This document shows positions 11,597-24,952 of a stretch of 64,000 bases of DNA, piece after piece; position 1 is the first letter of the stretch; every line of letters starts with the position of its first letter. The DNA is from Phorcus lineatus. Its lineage: Eukaryota; Mollusca; Gastropoda; Trochida; Trochidae. The DNA is taken from assembly GCA_921293015.1 (NCBI GenBank), contig OV121092.1:36897764-36961763 (forward strand), written 5' to 3'. The position numbers and the translations under genes are program-made. A model generated the notes under the pieces. The model was not told the origin of the DNA. It was given only the letters and a program-made list of their open reading frames with translations, and ran no database searches.

Positions 11597-13515
11597 GCGG
11601 GAAAAGACTGAGTCCAATATATGCATATTGTTGTAGCGAGCGTGATAACTTTCTTAAAAATGCATATTTCTAAACCAAACTTTCATCAAATGTACATCAC
11701 ATTGTGTTCTATCGATTGAGCAATACCAATTTCCTGTCCGGTTCTTGGTTTGGGCTCCAGATTCGAGCTTAAACAGGTACAGATAGCTGATTTTGACCAA
11801 ATTCGCGGAAAAAGACTGAGTCCAATATATGCATATTGTTGTAGCGAGCGCGATAACTTTCTTAAAAATGCATATTTCTAAACCAAACTTTCATCAAATG
11901 TACATCACATTGTGTTCTATCGATTGAGCAATACCAATTTCCTGTCCGATTCTTGGTTTTGGCTCCAGATTCGAGCTTAAACAGGTACAGATAGCTGATT
12001 TTGACCAAATTCGCGGAAAAAGACTGAGTCCAATATATGCATATTGTTGTAGCGAGCGTGATAACTTTCTTAAAAATGCATATTTCTAAACCAAACTTTC
12101 ATCAAATGTACATCACATTGTGTTCTATCGATTGAGCAATACCAATTTCCTGTCCGGTTCTTGGTTTGGGCTCCAGATTCGAGCTTAAACAGGTACAGAT
12201 AGCTGATTTTGACCAAATTCGCGGAAAAAGACTGAGTCCAATATATGCATATTGTTGTAGCGAGCGCGATAACTTTCTTAAAAATGCATATTTCTAAACC
12301 AAACTTTCATCAAATGTACATCACATTGTGTTCTATCGATTGAGCAATACCAATTTCCTGTCCGATTCTTGGTTTGGGCTCCAGATTCGAGCTTAAACAG
12401 GTACAGATAGCTGATTTTGACCAAAATCGCGGGAAAAGACTGAGTCCAATATATGCATATTGTTGTAGCGAGCGTGATAACTTTCTTAAAAATGCATATT
12501 TCTAAACCAAACTTTCATCAAATGTACATCACATTGTGTTCTATCGATTGAGCAATACCAATTTCCTGTCCGATTCTTGGTTTGGGCTCCAGATTCGAGC
12601 TTAAACAGGTACAGATAGCTGATTTTGACCAAATTCGCGGAAAAAGACTGAGTCCAATATATGCATATTGTTGTAGCGAGCGCGATAACTTTCTTAAAAA
12701 TGCATATTTCTAAACCAAACTTTCATCAAATGTACACCACATTGTGTTCTATCGATTGAGCAATACCAATTTCCTGTCCGATTCTTGGTTTGGGCTCCAG
12801 ATTCGAGCTTAAACAGGTACAGATAGCTGATTTTGACCAAAATCGCGGGAAAAGACTGAGTCCAAGATATGCATATTGTTGTAGCGAGCGCGATAACTTT
12901 CTTAAAAATGCATATTTCTAAACCAAACTTTCATCAAATGTACATCACATTGTGTTCTATCGATTGAGCAATAGCAATTTCCTGTCCGATTCCTGGTTTG
13001 GGCTCCAGATTCGAGCTTAAACAGGTACAGATAGCTGATTTTGACCAAATTCGCGGAAAAAGACTGAGTCCAATATATGCATATTGTTGTAGCGAGCGCG
13101 ATAACTTTCTTAAAAATGCATATTTCTAAACCAAACTTTCATCAAATGTACACCGCATTGTGTTCTATCGATTGAGTAATAGCAATTTCCTGTCCGATTC
13201 CTGGTTTGGGCTCCAGATTCGAGCTTAAACAGGTACAGATAGCTGATTTTGACCAAAATCGCGGGAAAAGACTGAGTCCAAGATATGCATATTGTTGTAG
13301 CGAGCGCGATAACTTTCTTAAAAATGCATATTTCTAAACCAAACTTTCATCAAATGTACATCACATTGTGTTCTATCGATTGAGCAATACCAATTTCCTG
13401 TCTGATTCTTGGTTTGGGCTCCAGATTCGAGCTTAAACAGGTACAGATAGCTGATTTTGACCAAATTCGCGGAAAAAGACTGAGTCCAATATATGCATAT
13501 TGTTGTAGCGAGCGT

Positions 13516-15178
13516 GATAACTTTCTTAAAAATGCATATTTCTAAACCAGACTTTCATCAAATGTACATCACATTGTGTTCTATCGATTGAGCAATAGCA
13601 ATTTCTGTCCGGTTCTTGGTTTAGGCTCCAGATTCGAGCTTAAACAGGTACAGATAGCTGATTTTGACCAAAATCGCGGGAAAAGACTGAGTCAAATATA
13701 TGCATATTGTTAAAGCGAGCGCGATAACTTTCTTAAAAATGCATATTTCTAAACCAAACTTTCATCAAATGTACACCACATTGTGTTCTATCGATTGAGC
13801 AATACCAATTTCCTGTCCGATTCTTGGTTTGGGCTCCAGATTCGAGCTTAAACAGGTACAGATAGCTGATTTTGACCAAAATCGCGGGAAAGGACTGAGT
13901 CCAATATATGCATATTGTTGTAGCGAGCGCGATAACTTTCTTAAAAATGCATATTTCTAAACCAAACTTTCATCAAATGTACACCACATTGTGTTCTATC
14001 GATTGAGCAATACCAATTTCCTGTCCGATTCTTGGTTTGGGCTCCAGATTCGAGCTTAAACAGGTACAGATAGCTGATTTTGACCAAAATCGCGGGAAAG
14101 GACTGAGTCCAATATATGCATATTGTTGTAGCGAGCGCGATAACTTTCTTAAAAATGCATATTTCTAAACCAAACTTTCATCAAATGTACATCACATTGT
14201 GTTCTATCGATTGAGCAATAGCAATTTCCTGTCCGGTTCTTGGTTTGGGCTCCAGATTCGAGCTTAAACAGGTACAGATAGCTGATTTTGACCAAATTCG
14301 CGGAAAAAGACTGAAACAAATATATGCATATTGTTGTAGCGAGCGCGATAACTTTCTTAAAAATGCATATTTCTAAACCAAACTTTCATCAAATGTACAC
14401 CACATTGTGTTCTATCGATTGAGCAATAGCAATTTCCTGTCCGGTTCTTGGTTTGGGCTCCAGATTCGAGCTTAAACAGGTACAGATAGCTGATTTTGAC
14501 CAAATTCGCGGAAAAAGACTGAGTCCAATATATGCATATTGTTGTAGCGAGCGTGATAACTTTCTTAAAAATGCATATTTCTAAACCAAACTTTCATCAA
14601 ATGTACACCACATTGTGTTCTATCGATTGAGCAATACCAATTTCCTGTCCGATTCTTGGTTTGGGCTCCAGATTCGAGCTTAAACAGGTACAGATAGCTG
14701 ATTTTGACCAAAATCGCGGGAAAAGACTGAGTCCAAGATATGCATATTGTTGTAGCGAGCGCGATAACTTTCTTAAAAATGCATATTTCTAAACCAAACT
14801 TTCATCAAATGTACATCACATTGTGTTCTATCGATTGAGCAATACCAATTTCCTGTCCGGTTCTTGGTTTGGGCTCCAGATTCGAGCTTAAACAGGTACA
14901 GATAGCTGATTTTGACCAAATTCGCGGAAAAAGACTGAGTCCAATATATGCATATTGTTGTAGCGAGCGCGATAACTTTCTTAAAAATGCATATTTCTAA
15001 ACAAAACTTTCATCAAATGTACACCACATTGTGTTCTATCGATTGAGTAATAGCAATTTCCTGTCCGATTCCTGGTTTGGGCTCCAGATTCGAGCTTAAA
15101 CAGGTACAGATAGCTGATTTTGACCAAATTCGCGGAAAAAGACTGAGTCCAATATATGCATATTGTTGCAGCGAGCGC
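13516..15178 (+). repeat. Recurring cassette head, copy 2 (long form)
   Basis: The order is as in the copy at 8733, but with the AAAGGACTG monomer present twice, making head-to-GTTGCAG 1652 bp. The opening monomer is preceded by the rare AACCAGAC variant (about 13547 lies inside it). The cassette is cut off after 15178 by the junction of the 6862-bp duplication. Confidence 0.85.
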
Positions 15179-15594
15179 GATAACTTTCTTAAAAATGCAT
15201 ATTTCTAAACCAAACTTTCATCAAATGTACACCACATTGTGTTCTATCGATTGAGCAATACCACTTTCCTGTCCGATTCTTGGTTTGGGCTCAAGATTCG
15301 AGCTTAAACAGGTACAGATAGCTGATTTTGACCAAATTCGCGGAAAAAGACTGAGTCCAATATATGCATACTGTTGTAGCGAGCGTGATAACTTTCTTAA
15401 AAATGCATATTTCTAAACCAAACTTTCATCAAATGTACATCACATTGTGTTCTATCGATTGAGCAATACCACTTTCCTGTCCGATTCTTGGTTTGGGCTC
15501 AAGATTCGAGCTTAAAAAGGTACAGATAGCTGATTTTGACCAAATTCGCGGAAAAAGACTGAGTCCAATATATGCATATTGTTGTAGCGAGCGT

Positions 15595-17049
15595 GATAAC
15601 TTTCTTAAAAATGCATATTTCTAAACCAAACTTTCATCAAATGTACATCACATTGTGTTCTATCGATTGAGCAATAGCAATTTCTGTCCGGTTCTTGGTT
15701 TAGGCTCCAGATTCGAGCTTAAACAGGTACAGATAGCTGATTTTGACCAAAATCGCGGGAAAAGACTGAGTCAAATATATGCATATTGTTAAAGCGAGCG
15801 CGATAACTTTCTTAAAAATGCATATTTCTAAACCAAACTTTCATCAAATGTACATCACATTGTGTTCTATCGATTGAGCAATACCAATTTCCTGTCCGAT
15901 TCTTGGTTTGGGCTCCAGATTCGAGCTTAAACAGGTACAGATAGCTGATTTTGACCAAAATCGCGGGAAAGGACTGAGTCCAATATATGCATATTGTTGT
16001 AGCGAGCGCGATAACTTTCTTAAAAATGCATATTTCTAAACCAAACTTTCATCAAATGTACATCACATTGTGTTCTATCGATTGAGCAATAGCAATTTCC
16101 TGTCCGGTTCTTGGTTTGGGCTCCAGATTCGAGCTTAAACAGGTACAGATAGCTGATTTTGACCAAATTCGCGGAAAAAGACTGAAATAAATATATGCAT
16201 ATTGTTGTAGCGAGCGCGATAACTTTCTTAAAAATGCATATTTCTAAACCAAACTTTCATCAAATGTACACCACATTGTGTTCTATCGATTGAGCAATAG
16301 CAATTTCCTGTCCGGTTCTTGGTTTGGGCTCCAGATTCGAGCTTAAACAGGTACAGATAGCTGATTTTGACCAAATTCGCGGAAAAAGACTGAGTCCAAT
16401 ATATGCATATTGTTGTAGCGAGCGTGATAACTTTCTTAAAAATGCATATTTCTAAACCAAACTTTCATCAAATGTACACCACATTGTGTTCTATCGATTG
16501 AGCAATACCAATTTCCTGTCCGATTCTTGGTTTGGGCTCCAGATTCGAGCTTAAACAGGTACAGATAGCTGATTTTGACCAAAATCGCGGGAAAAGACTG
16601 AGTCCAAGATATGCATATTGTTGTAGCGAGCGCGATAACTTTCTTAAAAATGCATATTTCTAAACCAAACTTTCATCAAATGTACATCACATTGTGTTCT
16701 ATCGATTGAGCAATACCAATTTCCTGTCCGGTTCTTGGTTTGGGCTCCAGATTCGAGCTTAAACAGGTACAGATAGCTGATTTTGACCAAATTCGCGGAA
16801 AAAGACTGAGTCCAATATATGCATATTGTTGTAGCGAGCGCGATAACTTTCTTAAAAATGCATATTTCTAAACAAAACTTTCATCAAATGTACACCACAT
16901 TGTGTTCTATCGATTGAGTAATAGCAATTTCCTGTCCGATTCCTGGTTTGGGCTCCAGATTCGAGCTTAAACAGGTACAGATAGCTGATTTTGACCAAAT
17001 TCGCGGAAAAAGACTGAGTCCAATATATGCATATTGTTGCAGCGAGCGC
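15595..17049 (+). repeat. Recurring cassette head, copy 3 (short form)
   Basis: This is the 6862-bp duplicate of the copy at 8733, with head-to-GTTGCAG 1444 bp. It has the private CTGAAATAAA change at 16188. Confidence 0.85.
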
Positions 17050-20000
17050 GATAACTTTCTTAAAAATGCATATTTCTAAACCAAACTTTCATCAAATGTA
17101 CACCACATTGTGTTCTATCGATTGAGCAATACCAATTTCCTGTCCGATTCTTGGTTTGGGCTCCAGATTCGAGCTTAAACAGGTACAGATAGCTGATTTT
17201 GACCAAAATCGCGGGAAAAGACTGAGTCCAAGATATGCATATTGTTGTAGCGAGCGCGATAACTTTCTTAAAAATGCATATTTCTAAACCAAACTTTCAT
17301 CAAATGTACATCACATTGTGTTCTATCGATTGAGCAATACCAATTTCCTGTCTGATTCTTGGTTTGGGCTCCAGTTTCGAGCTTAAACAGGTACAGATAG
17401 CTGATTTTGACCAAATTCGCGGAAAAAGACTGAGTCCAATATATGCATATTGTTGTAGCGAGCGTGATAACTTTCTTAAAAATGCATATTTCTAAACCAA
17501 ACTTTCATCAAATGTACATCACATTGTGTTCTATCGATTGAGTAATACCAATTTCCTGTCCGATTCTTGGTTTGGGCTCCAGATTCGAGCTTAAACAGGT
17601 ACAGATAGCTGATTATGACCAAATTCGCGGAAAAAGACTGAGTCCAATATATGCATATTGATGTAGCGAGCGCGATAACTTTCTTAAAAATGCATATTTC
17701 TAAACCAAACTTTCATCAAATGTACACCACATTGTGTTCTATCGATTGAGCAATACCAATTTCCTGTCCGATTCTTGGTTTGGGCTCCAGATTCGAGCTT
17801 AAACAGGTACAGATAGCTGATTTTGACCAAAATCGCGGGAAAAGACTGAGTCCAAGATATGCATATTGTTGTAGCGAGCGCGATAACTTTCTTAAAAATG
17901 CATATTTCTAAACCAAACTTTCATCAAATGTACATCACATTGTGTTCTATCGATTGAGCAATACCAATTTCCTGTCTGATTCTTGGTTTGGGCTCCAGTT
18001 TCGAGCTTAAACAGGTACAGATAGCTGATTTTGACCAAATTCGCGGAAAAAGACTGAGTCCAATATATGCATATTGTTGTAGCGAGCGTGATAACTTTCT
18101 TAAAAATGCATATTTCTAAACCAAACTTTCATCAAATGTACATCACATTGTGTTCTATCGATTGAGTAATACCAATTTCCTGTCCGATTCTTGGTTTGGG
18201 CTCCAGATTCGAGCTTAAACAGGTACAGATAGCTGATTATGACCAAATTCGCGGGAAAAGACTGAGTCCAATATATGCATATTGATGTAGCGAGCGCGAT
18301 AACTTTCTTAAAAATGCATATTTCTAAACCAAACTTTCATCAAATGTACACCACATTGTGTTCTATCGATTGAGCAATACCAATTTCCTGTCCGATTCTT
18401 GGTTTGGGCTCCAGATTCGAGCTTAAACAGGTACAGATAGCTGATTTTGATCAAAATCGCGGGAAAAGACTGAGTCCAATATATGCATATTGTTGTAGCG
18501 AGCGTGATAACTTTCTTAAAAATGCATATTTCTAAACCAAACTTTCATCAAATGTACATCACATTGTGTTCTATCGATTGAGCAATACCAATTTCCTGTC
18601 CGGTTCTTGGTTTGGGCTCCAGATTCGAGCTTAAACAGGTACAGATAGCTGATTTTGACCAAATTCGCGGAAAAAGACTGAGTCCAATATATGCATATTG
18701 TTGTAGCGAGCGCGATAACTTTCTTAAAAATGCATATTTCTAAACCAAACTTTCATCAAATGTACATCACATTGTGTTCTATCGATTGAGCAATACCAAT
18801 TTCCTGTCCGATTCTTGGTTTGGGCTCCAGATTCGAGCTTAAACAGGTACAGATAGCTGATTTTGACCAAATTCGCGGAAAAAGACTGAGTCCAATATAT
18901 GCATATTGTTGTAGCGAGCGTGATAACTTTCTTAAAAATGCATATTTCTAAACCAAACTTTCATCAAATGTACATCACATTGTGTTCTATCGATTGAGCA
19001 ATACCAATTTCCTGTCCGGTTCTTGGTTTGGGCTCCAGATTCGAGCTTAAACAGGTACAGATAGCTGATTTTGACCAAATTCGCGGAAAAAGACTGAGTC
19101 CAATATATGCATATTGTTGTAGCGAGCGCGATAACTTTCTTAAAAATGCATATTTCTAAACCAAACTTTCATCAAATGTACATCACATTGTGTTCTATCG
19201 ATTGAGCAATACCAATTTCCTGTCCGATTCTTGGTTTGGGCTCCAGATTCGAGCTTAAACAGGTACAGATAGCTGATTTTGACCAAAATCGCGGGAAAAG
19301 ACTGAGTCCAATATATGCATATTGTTGTAGCGAGCGTGATAACTTTCTTAAAAATGCATATTTCTAAACCAAACTTTCATCAAATGTACATCACATTGTG
19401 TTCTATCGATTGAGCAATACCAATTTCCTGTCCGATTCTTGGTTTGGGCTCCAGATTCGAGCTTAAACAGGTACAGATAGCTGATTTTGACCAAATTCGC
19501 GGAAAAAGACTGAGTCCAATATATGCATATTGTTGTAGCGAGCGCGATAACTTTCTTAAAAATGCATATTTCTAAACCAAACTTTCATCAAATGTACACC
19601 ACATTGTGTTCTATCGATTGAGCAATACCAATTTCCTGTCCGATTCTTGGTTTGGGCTCCAGATTCGAGCTTAAACAGGTACAGATAGCTGATTTTGACC
19701 AAAATCGCGGGAAAAGACTGAGTCCAAGATATGCATATTGTTGTAGCGAGCGCGATAACTTTCTTAAAAATGCATATTTCTAAACCAAACTTTCATCAAA
19801 TGTACATCACATTGTGTTCTATCGATTGAGCAATAGCAATTTCCTGTCCGATTCCTGGTTTGGGCTCCAGATTCGAGCTTAAACAGGTACAGATAGCTGA
19901 TTTTGACCAAATTCGCGGAAAAAGACTGAGTCCAATATATGCATATTGTTGTAGCGAGCGCGATAACTTTCTTAAAAATGCATATTTCTAAACCAAACTT

Positions 20001-20377
20001 TCATCAAATGTACACCGCATTGTGTTCTATCGATTGAGTAATAGCAATTTCCTGTCCGATTCCTGGTTTGGGCTCCAGATTCGAGCTTAAACAGGTACAG
20101 ATAGCTGATTTTGACCAAAATCGCGGGAAAAGACTGAGTCCAAGATATGCATATTGTTGTAGCGAGCGCGATAACTTTCTTAAAAATGCATATTTCTAAA
20201 CCAAACTTTCATCAAATGTACATCACATTGTGTTCTATCGATTGAGCAATACCAATTTCCTGTCTGATTCTTGGTTTGGGCTCCAGATTCGAGCTTAAAC
20301 AGGTACAGATAGCTGATTTTGACCAAATTCGCGGAAAAAGACTGAGTCCAATATATGCATATTGTTGTAGCGAGCGT

Positions 20378-22040
20378 GATAACTTTCTTAAAAATGCATA
20401 TTTCTAAACCAGACTTTCATCAAATGTACATCACATTGTGTTCTATCGATTGAGCAATAGCAATTTCTGTCCGGTTCTTGGTTTAGGCTCCAGATTCGAG
20501 CTTAAACAGGTACAGATAGCTGATTTTGACCAAAATCGCGGGAAAAGACTGAGTCAAATATATGCATATTGTTAAAGCGAGCGCGATAACTTTCTTAAAA
20601 ATGCATATTTCTAAACCAAACTTTCATCAAATGTACACCACATTGTGTTCTATCGATTGAGCAATACCAATTTCCTGTCCGATTCTTGGTTTGGGCTCCA
20701 GATTCGAGCTTAAACAGGTACAGATAGCTGATTTTGACCAAAATCGCGGGAAAGGACTGAGTCCAATATATGCATATTGTTGTAGCGAGCGCGATAACTT
20801 TCTTAAAAATGCATATTTCTAAACCAAACTTTCATCAAATGTACACCACATTGTGTTCTATCGATTGAGCAATACCAATTTCCTGTCCGATTCTTGGTTT
20901 GGGCTCCAGATTCGAGCTTAAACAGGTACAGATAGCTGATTTTGACCAAAATCGCGGGAAAGGACTGAGTCCAATATATGCATATTGTTGTAGCGAGCGC
21001 GATAACTTTCTTAAAAATGCATATTTCTAAACCAAACTTTCATCAAATGTACATCACATTGTGTTCTATCGATTGAGCAATAGCAATTTCCTGTCCGGTT
21101 CTTGGTTTGGGCTCCAGATTCGAGCTTAAACAGGTACAGATAGCTGATTTTGACCAAATTCGCGGAAAAAGACTGAAACAAATATATGCATATTGTTGTA
21201 GCGAGCGCGATAACTTTCTTAAAAATGCATATTTCTAAACCAAACTTTCATCAAATGTACACCACATTGTGTTCTATCGATTGAGCAATAGCAATTTCCT
21301 GTCCGGTTCTTGGTTTGGGCTCCAGATTCGAGCTTAAACAGGTACAGATAGCTGATTTTGACCAAATTCGCGGAAAAAGACTGAGTCCAATATATGCATA
21401 TTGTTGTAGCGAGCGTGATAACTTTCTTAAAAATGCATATTTCTAAACCAAACTTTCATCAAATGTACACCACATTGTGTTCTATCGATTGAGCAATACC
21501 AATTTCCTGTCCGATTCTTGGTTTGGGCTCCAGATTCGAGCTTAAACAGGTACAGATAGCTGATTTTGACCAAAATCGCGGGAAAAGACTGAGTCCAAGA
21601 TATGCATATTGTTGTAGCGAGCGCGATAACTTTCTTAAAAATGCATATTTCTAAACCAAACTTTCATCAAATGTACATCACATTGTGTTCTATCGATTGA
21701 GCAATACCAATTTCCTGTCCGGTTCTTGGTTTGGGCTCCAGATTCGAGCTTAAACAGGTACAGATAGCTGATTTTGACCAAATTCGCGGAAAAAGACTGA
21801 GTCCAATATATGCATATTGTTGTAGCGAGCGCGATAACTTTCTTAAAAATGCATATTTCTAAACAAAACTTTCATCAAATGTACACCACATTGTGTTCTA
21901 TCGATTGAGTAATAGCAATTTCCTGTCCGATTCCTGGTTTGGGCTCCAGATTCGAGCTTAAACAGGTACAGATAGCTGATTTTGACCAAATTCGCGGAAA
22001 AAGACTGAGTCCAATATATGCATATTGTTGCAGCGAGCGC
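20378..22040 (+). repeat. Recurring cassette head, copy 4 (long form)
   Basis: This is the 6862-bp duplicate of the copy at 13516, with two AAAGGACTG monomers and head-to-GTTGCAG 1652 bp. Unlike copy 2 it is followed by the full cassette tail, which continues to the palindrome monomer at 22665-22872. Confidence 0.85.
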
Positions 22041-23080
22041 GATAACTTTCTTAAAAATGCATATTTCTAAACCAAACTTTCATCAAATGTACACCACATT
22101 GTGTTCTATCGATTGAGCAATACCAATTTCCTGTCCGATTCTTGGTTTGGGCTCCAGATTCGAGCTTAAACAGGTACAGATAGCTGATTTTGACCAAAAT
22201 CGCGGGAAAAGACTGAGTCCAAGATATGCATATTGTTGTAGCGAGCGCGATAACTTTCTTAAAAATGCATATTTCTAAACCAAACTTTCATCAAATGTAC
22301 ATCACATTGTGTTCTATCGATTGAGCAATACCAATTTCCTGTCTGATTCTTGGTTTGGGCTCCAGTTTCGAGCTTAAACATGTACAGATAGCTGATTTTG
22401 ACCAAATTCGCGGAAAAAGACTGAGTCCAATATATGCATATTGTTGTAGCGAGCGTGATAACTTTCTTAAAAATGCATATTTCTAAACCAAACTTTCATC
22501 AAATGTACATCACATTGTGTTCTATCGATTGAGTAATACCAATTTCCTGTCCGATTCTTGGTTTGGGCTCCAGATTCGAGCTTAAACAGGTACAGATAGC
22601 TGATCATGACCAAATTCGCGGAAAAAGACTGAGTCCAATATATGCATATTGATGTAGCGAGCGCGATAACTTTCTTAAAAATGCATATTTCTAAACCAAA
22701 CTTTCATCAAATGTACACCACATTGTGTTCTATCGATTGAGCAATACCAATTTCCTGTCCGATTCTTGGTTTGGGCTCCAGATTCGAGCTTAAACAGGTA
22801 CAGATAGCTGATTTTGATCAAAATCGCGGGAAAAGACTGAGTCCAATATATGCATATTGTTGTAGCGAGCGTGATAACTTTCTTAAAAATGCATATTTCT
22901 AAACCAAACTTTCATCAAATGTACATCACATTGTGTTCTATCGATTGAGCAATACCAATTTCCTGTCCGGTTCTTGGTTTGGGCTCCAGATTCGAGCTTA
23001 AACAGGTACAGATAGCTGATTTTGACCAAATTCGCGGAAAAAGACTGAGTCCAATATATGCATATTGTTGTAGCGAGCGC
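22041..23080 (+). repeat. Cassette tail with TGTACAG and GATCATGACC variants
   Basis: Five monomers follow the GTTGCAG monomer: CCAAGATA, CCAGTTTCG, a dyad-arm variant, a GATC palindrome monomer (22810-22825) and a CCGGTT monomer. Here the three-monomer duplication of the 33-mer is absent. Two markers date relationships: TAAACATGTACAG at 22381 is shared with 31948, 37324 and 41869 but not with 10.5 or 17.4 kb, and GATCATGACC near 22603 is a private further change of the GATTATGACC variant. Confidence 0.8.
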
Positions 23081-24952
23081 GATAACTTTCTTAAAAATGC
23101 ATATTTCTAAACCAAACTTTCATCAAATGTACATCACATTGTGTTCTATCGATTGAGCAATACCAATTTCCTGTCCGATTCTTGGTTTGGGCTCCAGATT
23201 CGAGCTTAAACAGGTACAGATAGCTGATTTTGACCAAATTCGCGGAAAAAGACTGAGTCCAATATATGCATATTGTTGTAGCGAGCGTGATAACTTTCTT
23301 AAAAATGCATATTTCTAAACCAAACTTTCATCAAATGTACAACACATTGTGTTCTATCGATTGAGCAATACCAATTTCCTGTCCGGTTCTTGGTTTGGGC
23401 TCAAGATTCGACCTTAAACAGGTACAGATAGCTGATTTTGACCAAATTCGCGGAAAAAGACTGAGTCCAATATATGCATATTGTTGTAGCGAGCGCGATA
23501 ACTTTCTTAAAAATGCATATTTCTAAACCAAACTTTCATCAAATGTACATCACATTGTGTTCTATCGATTGAGCAATACCAATTTCCTGTCCGATTCTTG
23601 GTTTGGGCTCCAGATTCGAGCTTAAACAGGTACAGATAGCTGATTTTGACCAAAATCGCGGGAAAAGACTGAGTCCAATATATGCATATTGTTGTAGCGA
23701 GCGCGATAACTTTCTTAAAAATGCATATTTCTAAACCAAACTTTCATCAAATGTACATCACATTGTGTTCTATCGATTGAGCAATACCAATTTCCTGTCT
23801 GATTCTTGGTTTGGGCTCCAGATTCGAGCTTAAACAGGTACAGATAGCTGATTTTGACCAAATTCGCGGAAAAAGACTGAGTCCAATATATGCATATTGT
23901 TGTAGCGAGCGTGATAACTTTCTTAAAAAAGCATATTTCTAAACCAAACTTTCATCAAATGTACATCACATTGTGTTCTATCGATTGAGCAATACCAATT
24001 TCCTGTCCGATTCTTGGTTTGGGCTCCAGATTCGAGCTTAAACAGGTACAGATAGCTGATTTTGACCAAATTCGCGGAAAAAGACTGAGTCCAATATATG
24101 CATATTGTTGTAGCGAGCGCGATAACTTTCTTAAAAATGCATATTTCTAAACCAAACTTTCATCAAATGTACACCACATTGTGTTCTATCGATTGAGCAA
24201 TACCAATTTCCTGTCCGATTCTTGGTTTGGGCTCCAGATTCGAGCTTAAACAGGTACAGATAGCTGATTTTGACCAAAATCGCGGGAAAAGACTGAGTCC
24301 AAGATATGCATATTGTTGTAGCGAGCGCGATAACTTTCTTAAAAATGCATATTTCTAAACCAAACTTTCATCAAATGTACATCACATTGTGTTCTATCGA
24401 TTGAGCAATAGCAATTTCCTGTCCGATTCCTGGTTTGGGCTCCAGATTCGAGCTTAAACAGGTACAGATAGCTGATTTTGACCAAATTCGCGGAAAAAGA
24501 CTGAGTCCAATATATGCATATTGTTGTAGCGAGCGCGATAACTTTCTTAAAAATGCATATTTCTAAACCAAACTTTCATCAAATGTACACCACATTGTGT
24601 TCTATCGATTGAGTAATAGCAATTTCCTGTCCGATTCCTGGTTTGGGCTCCAGATTCGAGCTTAAACAGGTACAGATAGCTGATTTTGACCAAAATCGCG
24701 GGAAAAGACTGAGTCCAAGATATGCATAATGTTGTAGCGAGCGCGATAACTTTCTTAAAAATGCATATTTCTAAACCAAACTTTCATCAAATGTACATCA
24801 CATTGTGTTCTATCGATTGAGCAATACCAATTTCCTGTCCGATTCCTGGTTTGGGCTCCAGATTCGAGCTTAAACAGGTACAGATAGCTGATTTTGACCA
24901 AATTCGCGGAAAAAGACTGAGTCCAATATATGCATATTGTTGTAGCGAGCGC
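23081..24952 (+). repeat. Nine-monomer HOR (1872 bp), copy 1
   Basis: Nine monomers are tandemly duplicated. Shared markers 1872 bp apart are CTCAAGATTCGACC at 23411/25283, CCAAGATA at 24303/26175 and 24719/26591, and the GAGTAATAGC monomer. Private changes here are ACAACAC near 23341, AAAAAAGC near 23930 and GCATAATG near 24727, none present in copy 2. Confidence 0.88.

Larger units (their letters stand above)
8371..15232 (+). repeat. 33-monomer large HOR (6862 bp), copy 1
   Basis: A segment of 33 monomers (6862 bp, two below 33 x 208) is repeated directly downstream. Markers separated by exactly 6862 bp are the GTTAAAG variant at 8926/15788 and 13709/20571, GTTGCAG at 10177/17039 and 15168/22030, CACCGCATT at about 13152/20014, AACCAGAC at about 13547/20409, and the 16-bp palindrome at 11581/18443. 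The two lost bases are the ATTTCTGTCC deletions near 8822 and 13605. Comparison across the junction places the breakpoint between slot positions 54 and 85 of the monomer (about 8371-8401 here, 15233-15263 in copy 2). Confidence 0.93.
15233..22094 (+). repeat. 33-monomer large HOR (6862 bp), copy 2
   Basis: This tandem copy of the preceding 6862-bp unit is nearly identical. Copy-specific differences that I can see are C at 17535 where copy 1 has A at 10673 (CTATAGATTG), and T at 16188 where copy 1 has C at 9326 (CTGAAACAAA). The ATTTCTGTCC deletions fall near 15684 and 20467. The monomer at 15179 is a junction hybrid: it starts with the ACACCAC form and continues with the CCACTTTCC/CTCAAGATTCG form of monomer 8317. 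That is the expected product of an unequal exchange within one monomer. Confidence 0.93.

Noticed and set aside
8371..22094. Assembly duplication artefact
   Set aside because: This cannot be fully excluded without reads, but copy-specific bases (10673 against 17535, 9326 against 16188) and a hybrid junction monomer favour a real duplication.
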